This document shows, one piece after another, positions 59,193 through 64,000 of a stretch of 64,000 nucleotides of DNA (within the stretch, counting starts at the first letter, position 1; each line of letters begins with the position of its first letter). Source of the DNA: AWTP1-13 sp033764875 (lineage in GTDB: Bacteria; Pseudomonadota; Alphaproteobacteria; Rhizobiales; Hyphomicrobiaceae); assembly GCA_033764875.1 (NCBI GenBank), contig JANRIO010000049.1, positions 70,110 to 134,109 on the forward strand, given 5' to 3'. The notes beneath the pieces were generated by a model. It was not told the origin of the DNA. It saw only the letters and a program-made list of their open reading frames with translations, and made no database searches. The translations under genes and the position numbers were made by a program.

Positions 59193-59984
59193 TCAGACGC
59201 CGCCGAGCTTCAGGTTCAACATGCTCATGTAGAGGTCCGTGCTGAAGGTCACGGGGCTCGTATCCGTGCTCTGGCTCGAGAACAGGCTGAGCACGGGGTC
59301 GCTGTTCTGGTTGTTGGCGATATCGTACTTGGCCATGAACCTCTCGATGATCTTGTCGACCTTGGCGGGGTCCTGCAGGTCGGCGATGTCCAGCTTCTTC
59401 TTGATGTTGGCCGCCTGCACCTCGATCTCCTGGGCCGACGTCGCCGACGAGATGTCGAAGGCGATCTGATAGACCTGGAGCAGGGCCTTGTCGGCAAGGA
59501 TGCCGTAGGGGCCGGTGACGCTGGCGGCGTTGCGCTTGAAGTAGAGGGCGAGCCGTACGCCCTCGTTGTCGCTGCCAGCCTCGGCCTCGAGTTGCTGGCG
59601 CATGTATTTGTCGACCGTCTCCGTCTGCACGGCCTCCGTGCTGGCCGTGGCCTCGCCGAAGGCCTCGAAGTCGAAGGCCTTGGCCAGCGCCTTGAAGCGG
59701 GGATCGCTCATCTGGTTGGCAAGCGAGCGCTCGTCGCTGGTGCCGCCCTCAAGCACCTTTCGGATCAACCCCTTGGCGTAGGTGAGATCCTCCAGGCCAT
59801 AGGCCTTCATGACGTAGCGATAGACGCGCTCGTTCTTCATCAGGTCGTCGACCGACTTGATGTTTCCGACGTGCGCCTTGTAGTAGTCGGTCTCGCGCTT
59901 GACCTCGGGCTCCTTGGCGGTGCGCGCCAGGGATTTGGTCAGGTCCTTGCTGATCAGGTTGTAGGACGCGTAGGTCGAGAGCAC
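59193..59984 (-). CDS. DUF1217 protein (flagella-associated in Rhizobiales)
   Basis: 263 residues, nearly all helical, with charged repeats: MLSTYASYNLISKDLTKSLA, KAHVGNIKSVDDLMKNERVYRYV, EGVRLALYFKRNAASVTGPY, IAFDISSATSAQEIEVQAAN. DUF1217 proteins are often encoded in flagellar loci of Rhizobiales, with unknown role; here no other flagellar gene is near, so it is a lone copy. The family starts with this M-L-S-T-Y-x-S-Y pattern, so the ATG at 59984 is secure; GGAGG precedes it. It could also be an effector-like surface protein. Confidence 0.8.
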   Translation of the reverse strand: MLSTYASYNLISKDLTKSLARTAKEPEVKRETDYYKAHVGNIKSVDDLMKNERVYRYVMKAYGLEDLTYAKGLIRKVLEGGTSDERSLANQMSDPRFKALAKAFDFEAFGEATASTEAVQTETVDKYMRQQLEAEAGSDNEGVRLALYFKRNAASVTGPYGILADKALLQVYQIAFDISSATSAQEIEVQAANIKKKLDIADLQDPAKVDKIIERFMAKYDIANNQNSDPVLSLFSSQSTDTSPVTFSTDLYMSMLNLKLGGV

Positions 59985-60148
59985 GGGAAACCTCCGGGTA
60001 CTGCCCTGTCCAGTCTACGCGCCAGTGTTTACCCGAAACTTACCAATCGTTGGGCCGGTGACGCCGCCGGCAAATCAGCTGCGCCCGCCGCCCCCCTCGC
60101 CTTCCGCCCGGGTTCGCGTATGGTTGCGGGCAACCTGCGGAGGCACCC

Positions 60149-60760
60149 ATGAGCCATCTGATCACCAGCGAGGCCGAGCTCGACGCCATCTACGGCCCCT
60201 CGCCCGAGGCCGCCATCATCAAGGAGCTCGACCACATCTCGGACCACTACCGCCGCTTCATCGAGGCGTCGCCGTTCATGATCCTTGCCACCAGCGGGCC
60301 GGAGGGCCTCGACTGCTCGCCGCGCGGGGACCCCAAGGGCTTCGTGCGCGTCGCCGACCGCAAGACCCTGATGATCCCCGACCGGCGCGGCAACAACCGT
60401 GTCGACAGCCTGAGGAACATCGTGCGCGATCCGCGCGTGGGGCTGCTGTTCCTGGTGCCGGGCGTGGGCGAGACCATGCGCGTCAACGGCCGGGCGGCGC
60501 TGTCGCGCGATCCGGAGCTGTGCCGCAGCTTCGAGATGCAGGGCAAGACGCCGGCCTGCGTGATCGTGGTCACGGCCGAGAGCGTCTATCCGCAGTGCCA
60601 GAAGGCGCTGGTGCGATCGAAGCTGTGGGACCCCAAGCAGCAGATCGCGCGATCGGAGCTGCCCACGGTCGGGGAGATGATGCAGTCGATCAAGGCGGAC
60701 TTCGACGGCAGGACCTACGACGCCAACTACCCCGAGCGGCTGAAGCAGACGATCTATTGA
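60149..60760 (+). CDS. Pyridoxamine 5-phosphate oxidase-like FMN protein (MSMEG_1061 type)
   Basis: 203 residues of the split-barrel FMN-binding family: FIEASPFMILATSGPEGLDC, SPRGDPKGFVRVADRKTLMI, PDRRGNNRVDSLRNIVRDPR, VGLLFLVPGVGETMRVNGRA. The R-N-N-R-V-D-S-L pattern is typical of the MSMEG_1061 subgroup of FMN-dependent oxidoreductase-like proteins, whose substrates are unknown; F420 or FMN binding is possible. Its last seven bases overlap the end of the convergent IclR gene. It is monocistronic. Confidence 0.82.
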   Translation: MSHLITSEAELDAIYGPSPEAAIIKELDHISDHYRRFIEASPFMILATSGPEGLDCSPRGDPKGFVRVADRKTLMIPDRRGNNRVDSLRNIVRDPRVGLLFLVPGVGETMRVNGRAALSRDPELCRSFEMQGKTPACVIVVTAESVYPQCQKALVRSKLWDPKQQIARSELPTVGEMMQSIKADFDGRTYDANYPERLKQTIY

Positions 60761-61611
60761 GCCGGCAGGCGCCGGTGGCGGGCGGGCCGCGCGGCGGGCG
60801 CAGGCTTGCCCGCGAGAGGCACGGCGATGGCATCGGCCGCCCGGCGCAGCCGCGCGACGACCTCGCCGATGCGGTCGCGCGACAGGCGCCGGGCCACGGC
60901 CGCGATGGTGAGCGCGGCCAGCACCTGCTCCTCACCCGAGGGGACCGCGAAGGCCACCGAGACGGCCCTGGTGCCGGGCACGAGCCCCCGCTCGCGCAGC
61001 GCAAAGCCGCGCCCGCGCGCGGCCGCGACGGCGGCCTGCGCCTCACGCAGGCTCACGTCGTAGCTCGCAAGGCGAGCCGTGTTCTGCTGCAGGATGCGGC
61101 GCGCCTCGACAGCGGGGAGCCCCGCGAGCGCGGCGATGCCGGCGCTGCTCACTCCTAGCGGCCGGCGGTCGCCGACGTCGATCGAGAGCACCTGGATCGG
61201 ATAGGCACCGAGCCGGCGGCCGAGGCAGACCGTATCGAGGCCGGTGCGCAGCGTCAGGAAGCCCGTGTCGCCCAGGTCCTCCACGACCTCGCCCAGGACG
61301 GGCAGGGCCGCGGCGATGAGCGGCGTGGTCGCGGGCCGCGCCAGCGCCAACAGGGAGATCTGCTGGCCGATGCGGTAGCGCCGCGTCTGGGAGCGCTGCT
61401 CCACGATCTCCTCGCGCACAAGCACGGACAGGATGCGGCGCGCCGTCGGCGGCGTCAGCCCCGCCTGGCGCGCCACCTCCGACAGGCCGAGGCCGGCGCC
61501 GCGGGCGCTCGCCAGGATGCGCAGGACGAAGATCGCCCGCGCGATGCTCTGGGCGCCGTCGCGGGGCGGCGCGCGAAATCCTGATCGTCCGTGCAAGGGG
61601 ATCGCCTCCAT
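60754..61611 (-). CDS. IclR-family regulator of the divergent FAH/HpaH genes
   Basis: 285 residues. N-terminal winged helix (about 20-80; GAQSIARAIFVLRILASARG, LGLSEVARQAGLTPPTARRI) and C-terminal GAF-like effector domain (about 95-255; DTVCLGRRLGAYPIQVLSID, DRRPLGVSSAGIAALAGLPA, SVAFAVPSGEEQVLAALTIA). IclR proteins control aromatic catabolism in many bacteria. It is divergent from the FAH-type gene, and a perfect palindrome touches its own start codon, which points to autorepression and shared control. The convergent neighbour overlaps its 3' end by seven bases. The C-terminus is basic. Confidence 0.85.
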   Translation of the reverse strand: MEAIPLHGRSGFRAPPRDGAQSIARAIFVLRILASARGAGLGLSEVARQAGLTPPTARRILSVLVREEIVEQRSQTRRYRIGQQISLLALARPATTPLIAAALPVLGEVVEDLGDTGFLTLRTGLDTVCLGRRLGAYPIQVLSIDVGDRRPLGVSSAGIAALAGLPAVEARRILQQNTARLASYDVSLREAQAAVAAARGRGFALRERGLVPGTRAVSVAFAVPSGEEQVLAALTIAAVARRLSRDRIGEVVARLRRAADAIAVPLAGKPAPAARPARHRRLPAQ

Positions 61612-61625
61612 TCCACAATGTGGAA
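61611..61625. promoter_or_regulatory. Perfect palindrome at the IclR start, candidate operator
   Basis: TTCCACAATGTGGAA has 7-base arms around one central base, the form expected for IclR-family sites. It overlaps the A of the regulator's ATG and its ribosome-binding region, so binding should block translation or transcription; it is 155 bp upstream of the divergent FAH gene. Confidence 0.6.
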
Positions 61626-61779
61626 GCAGTTGTCCGATTTCGATTGCCGCGAGGCAAGTCCCGGGCGCAAGCTCAGTAACGAGCAGGTAAGCCTGGGCCG
61701 CAAAGAGCCCTATCAAATGGCCGGCGCCGCGGGCAATGATGAAGCGCCCAATTCGAGCGGCCATCCTCGGGAGGACTGC

Positions 61780-62637
61780 ATGAAGCTTGCGAGCTACCGC
61801 GTCGGCGCGGCCGAGCACTGGGGTGCCGTCGTCGGCGACGGCCTCGTCGACCTCAGCCCACGGCTCCCACGCCATGCCACCTTGCGCGCGCTGATCGCAG
61901 CCGATGCGCTTGCCGAGGCCAAGGCCGCCGCCGACGGCGCCAAGCCCGACCGCGGGCTTGCCGACGTGGTGCTGCTGCCGCCCGTCGTCGAGCCGCAGAA
62001 GATCTGGTGCATCGGCGTCAACTACAAGGACCGCAACGAGGAGTACAAGGACAACTCCGACCTGCCGAAATACCCGAGCCTGTTCTGCCGGGCGCCGACC
62101 TCGTTCGTCGGCCACGGCCAGCCGCTGGAGCGGCCGAAGGTGTCGACCCAGCTCGACTACGAAGGCGAGATCGCGCTCGTGATCGGCAAGGGCGGCCGCC
62201 ACATCCCGCGCGAGGCGGCGCTCTCCCACATCTTCGGCATGACCATGTGCAACGAGGGCAGCATCCGCGACTGGCTGAGGCACGGCAAGTTCAACGTCAC
62301 GCAGGGCAAGAACTTCGACCGCTCGGGAAGCCTCGGCCCCTATGTCGTGACGCGGGATGAGGCCGATCCGGCCAAGCCGATCCACCTCACGACGCGCGTC
62401 AACGGCGAGGTGCGCCAGGACGACTCGACCGAGCGGCTGATGTTCCCGTTCGACTATCTCATCCACTATCTCTCGACGTTCGCGACGCTGGTCCCCGGCG
62501 ACATCATCGTCACCGGCACGCCGACCGGGGCCGGCGTGCGCTTCGACCCGCCGCGCTGGCTCAAGCCCGGCGACGTGGTGGAGGTCGAAGGCTCGGGCAT
62601 CGGCACCTTGCGCAACGGCATCACCGACGAGGCCTAG
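61780..62637 (+). CDS. Fumarylacetoacetate hydrolase-family protein
   Basis: 285 residues with the FAH fold C-terminal domain: KIWCIGVNYKDRNEEYKDNS, LDYEGEIALVIGKGGRHIPR, MTMCNEGSIRDWLRHG and LVPGDIIVTGTPTGAGVRF, with metal-binding Glu residues in the E-x-E/D pattern of these blocks. Members split C-C bonds of 2-oxo or beta-diketo acids or decarboxylate/isomerise them, as HpaG or ureidoglycolate/fumarylpyruvate enzymes do. GGGAGGA precedes the ATG. With the HpaH-like hydratase and the RidA protein downstream, it fits the lower part of a meta-cleavage route under IclR control. Confidence 0.85.
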   Translation: MKLASYRVGAAEHWGAVVGDGLVDLSPRLPRHATLRALIAADALAEAKAAADGAKPDRGLADVVLLPPVVEPQKIWCIGVNYKDRNEEYKDNSDLPKYPSLFCRAPTSFVGHGQPLERPKVSTQLDYEGEIALVIGKGGRHIPREAALSHIFGMTMCNEGSIRDWLRHGKFNVTQGKNFDRSGSLGPYVVTRDEADPAKPIHLTTRVNGEVRQDDSTERLMFPFDYLIHYLSTFATLVPGDIIVTGTPTGAGVRFDPPRWLKPGDVVEVEGSGIGTLRNGITDEA

Positions 62638-62706
62638 CGGCCCGCAAGCACGCATGCCGCCAGGACGGAGAAGCGGTCGCGACACTCGAACGAAATGCGC
62701 CAGGTC

Positions 62707-62735
62707 CCCTCTCCCTATCCTGCATGGGGAGAGGG
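62707..62735. repeat. Intergenic palindrome (CCCTCTCCC stem)
   Basis: CCCTCTCCC and GGGAGAGGG form a 9-bp stem with an 11-base loop, inside a 249-bp gap of pyrimidine- and purine-rich stretches between the FAH and HpaH genes. It is a common REP-like element type, possibly also attenuating the downstream genes. Confidence 0.55.
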
Positions 62736-62886
62736 CTAGGGTGAGGGCGAGAAGCTTGCGCAGGGCGCGGAGTGTGCCGCTGCCCCTCACCCCGGCCCAC
62801 TCCCCGCAAGCGAGGAGAGGGAGAAGGGGGCAAGCACAGAGCAGCAGTGCCCAATAGAACGCTGAATGACCGCGGGACGGAGACAA

Positions 62887-63687
62887 ATGCTGAGCAAGGA
62901 CGAGATCGAGACCATCGCCGCGCGGCTCGAGGAGGCGGAGCGGACCAAGCAGCAGATCCGCATGCTCAGCCTCGAGCACCCGCAGATGAGCATCGAGGAG
63001 GCCTACGCCATCCAGCGCGCGTGGGTCGCGCTCAAGCTGAAGAACGGGCGCCGCATCAAGGGGCACAAGATCGGGCTCACCTCGAAGGCCATGCAGAATG
63101 CGGTCGGCATCCGCGAGCCCGATTTCGGCGCGCTGCTCGACGACATGTTCTATGCCGACGGGGCCGAGATCCCCGCCGAGCGCTTCATCACCATCCGCAT
63201 CGAGGCCGAGCTCGCGTTCGTGCTGAAAAGCCGCCTCACGGGACCCGAGTGCACCGTCTTCGACGTGCTCAACGCCACCGACTACTGCACGCCGGCGCTC
63301 GAGATCCTCGACACGCGCGTCAAGCGCACGGACCCTTCAGGCGCCACCCGCAAGATCGTGGATACGATATCGGACAACGCCGCCAACGCGGCCCTGGTGG
63401 TCGGCGGGCGCCCGTTCAAGCCGAACGAGGTCGACCTGCGCTGGATCGCGGCGCTGGTCTACCGCAACGGGCAGCTCGAGGAGACGGGCGTGGCGGCGGG
63501 CGTGCTCAACCATCCCGCCAACGGCGTCGCGTGGCTTGCCAACAAGCTGCACCCCTACGGCGTCGCTCTAGAGCCGGGCCAGCTGATCCTGTCGGGGTCC
63601 TTCATCCGCCCGATCGACGCCAAGAAGGGCGACACCTTCCACGCCGACTACGGCGCCTTCGGCACCGTCTCGTGCCACTTCGCGTGA
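62887..63687 (+). CDS. hpaH: 2-oxo-hept-3-ene-1,7-dioate hydratase-like protein
   Basis: 266 residues, the length of E. coli HpaH (267). The start ATG at 62887 has GGAG four bases before it; an in-frame ATG at 62866 adds seven residues. Shared blocks include IEEAYAIQRAWVALKLKNGR, GHKIGLTSKAMQNAVGIREP, IRIEAELAFVLKSRL, and SDNAANAALVVGGRPFKPNE. It adds water to the enol/diene dioate formed after ring cleavage in the homoprotocatechuate pathway (or the related vinylpyruvate hydratase step). Its FAH neighbour would act before it and an aldolase after it; the latter is not in the window. Confidence 0.82.
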   Translation: MLSKDEIETIAARLEEAERTKQQIRMLSLEHPQMSIEEAYAIQRAWVALKLKNGRRIKGHKIGLTSKAMQNAVGIREPDFGALLDDMFYADGAEIPAERFITIRIEAELAFVLKSRLTGPECTVFDVLNATDYCTPALEILDTRVKRTDPSGATRKIVDTISDNAANAALVVGGRPFKPNEVDLRWIAALVYRNGQLEETGVAAGVLNHPANGVAWLANKLHPYGVALEPGQLILSGSFIRPIDAKKGDTFHADYGAFGTVSCHFA

Positions 63688-63695
63688 GGACCGCC

Positions 63696-64000
63696 ATGAC
63701 CGGGCGAACCAGCATCTACGTCGAGGGCTTCGGCCACAAGAACCCCATTCCGGCGGCGGCCCGCATCGGCAACATCGTGGCGTCGGGCATCATCTACGGG
63801 CTCGACGTGGCGACCGGAAAGCCCGCGGCCAGCCTCGAGGAGCAGGCGCGGCTGATGTTCCAGCACCTCAAGACGATCGTGGAGGCGGCAGGCGGCAGCG
63901 TCGACGACATCCTCAAGCTCAATTTGTGGATGGTCGACCGCGGGAAGCGCGAGGCGGTCAACGCCGAGTGGCTGGCGATGTTCCCGGACGCCGCCTCGCG
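63696..64000 (+). CDS. RidA/YjgF-family protein (partial)
   Basis: The frame is open from the ATG at 63696 to the window edge, 101 residues plus part of a codon. Blocks such as SIYVEGFGHKNPIPAAARIG, NIVASGIIYGLD and LMFQHLKTIVEAAGGSVDDI follow the RidA trimer pattern. The usual Arg105-like residue of active imine deaminases lies beyond the edge, so activity cannot be judged. Being 8 bp after hpaH it belongs to the same transcript. In 2-aminomuconate or nitrogen-bearing aromatic pathways a RidA-like protein deaminates enamine intermediates; that is a reasonable but unproven role here. Confidence 0.82.
   Translation, partial: MTGRTSIYVEGFGHKNPIPAAARIGNIVASGIIYGLDVATGKPAASLEEQARLMFQHLKTIVEAAGGSVDDILKLNLWMVDRGKREAVNAEWLAMFPDAAS

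Noticed and set aside
1..64000. Search for tRNA, rRNA, riboswitch (cobalamin, SAM), prophage or insertion sequence
   Set aside because: I saw no cloverleaf, no conserved riboswitch box upstream of the B12-dependent mutase, and no integrase or transposase reading frame; covariance-model searches would be needed to exclude short RNAs.

Overview
The window is uniformly GC-rich, densely coded DNA with ATGA-type gene overlaps, a Crp/Fnr box, an ethylmalonyl-CoA pathway pair and a DUF1217 (flagella-associated) protein. Together these point to a chromosomal segment of an alphaproteobacterium, most likely of the order Hyphomicrobiales (Rhizobiales), with methylotrophic and aromatic-degrading capacity. 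I see no rRNA, tRNA, CRISPR array, phage or insertion sequence. I found about 50 credible protein genes; the first (1-2327) and last (63696-64000) run off the window.

Region 1 (1-9061) is a minus-strand operon mgsA-mgsB-mgsC-gmaS-mgdA-mgdB-mgdC. It encodes the indirect N-methylglutamate route of methylamine oxidation, with a divergent XRE-cupin regulator and a perfect inverted repeat between them. Region 2 (9078-10872) holds ompW and a Crp/Fnr-type regulator reading away from each other, with a perfect TTGAT-N4-ATCAA box between them.

Region 3 (11077-24046) is the most interesting part. A divergent MarR regulator controls a ten-gene plus-strand operon: iorA-iorB, a phthalate-dioxygenase-type reductase, Rieske alpha and beta subunits, a CoA ligase, a Cys-less thiolase-like protein, a DUF35 protein fused to a degenerate SDR, a metal-dependent cyclase-family hydrolase and an SDR. 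It resembles the iad-type auxin (indole-3-acetate) degradation loci. The enzymes can be ordered into a complete chemical route from indole-3-acetate through dioxindole-3-acetyl-CoA and isatin to isatinate and anthranilate (or its CoA ester), plus acetyl-CoA.

Region 4 (24197-33067) has a small secreted protein, an ECF42-type sigma factor with its DGPF/YCII partner, a ubiquitin-like MoaD/ThiS protein paired with a BNR-repeat protein, an RlmL-like methyltransferase, a GST and Lrp pair, and ccr with a small membrane protein. Region 5 (33178-41092) has ecm (partner of ccr in the ethylmalonyl-CoA pathway, which regenerates glyoxylate in serine-cycle methylotrophs), a periplasmic binding protein coupled to a GGDEF-EAL protein, and a BoxR-type regulator divergent from a benzoate-CoA ligase with TGCA operators.

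Region 6 (41307-64000) is mixed metabolism and transport: two orphan solute-binding proteins, a membrane-anchored TAXI protein, pyruvate kinase, a SAF-domain dehydrogenase with a phytanoyl-CoA-dioxygenase-like protein, an AraC regulator beside a copper amine oxidase, an amidase, an MFS transporter and an HdeD protein. It ends with an IclR-controlled meta-cleavage-type set (FAH-family hydrolase, HpaH-like hydratase, RidA-family protein). Several intergenic gaps are filled by short dispersed palindromic repeats rather than genes.
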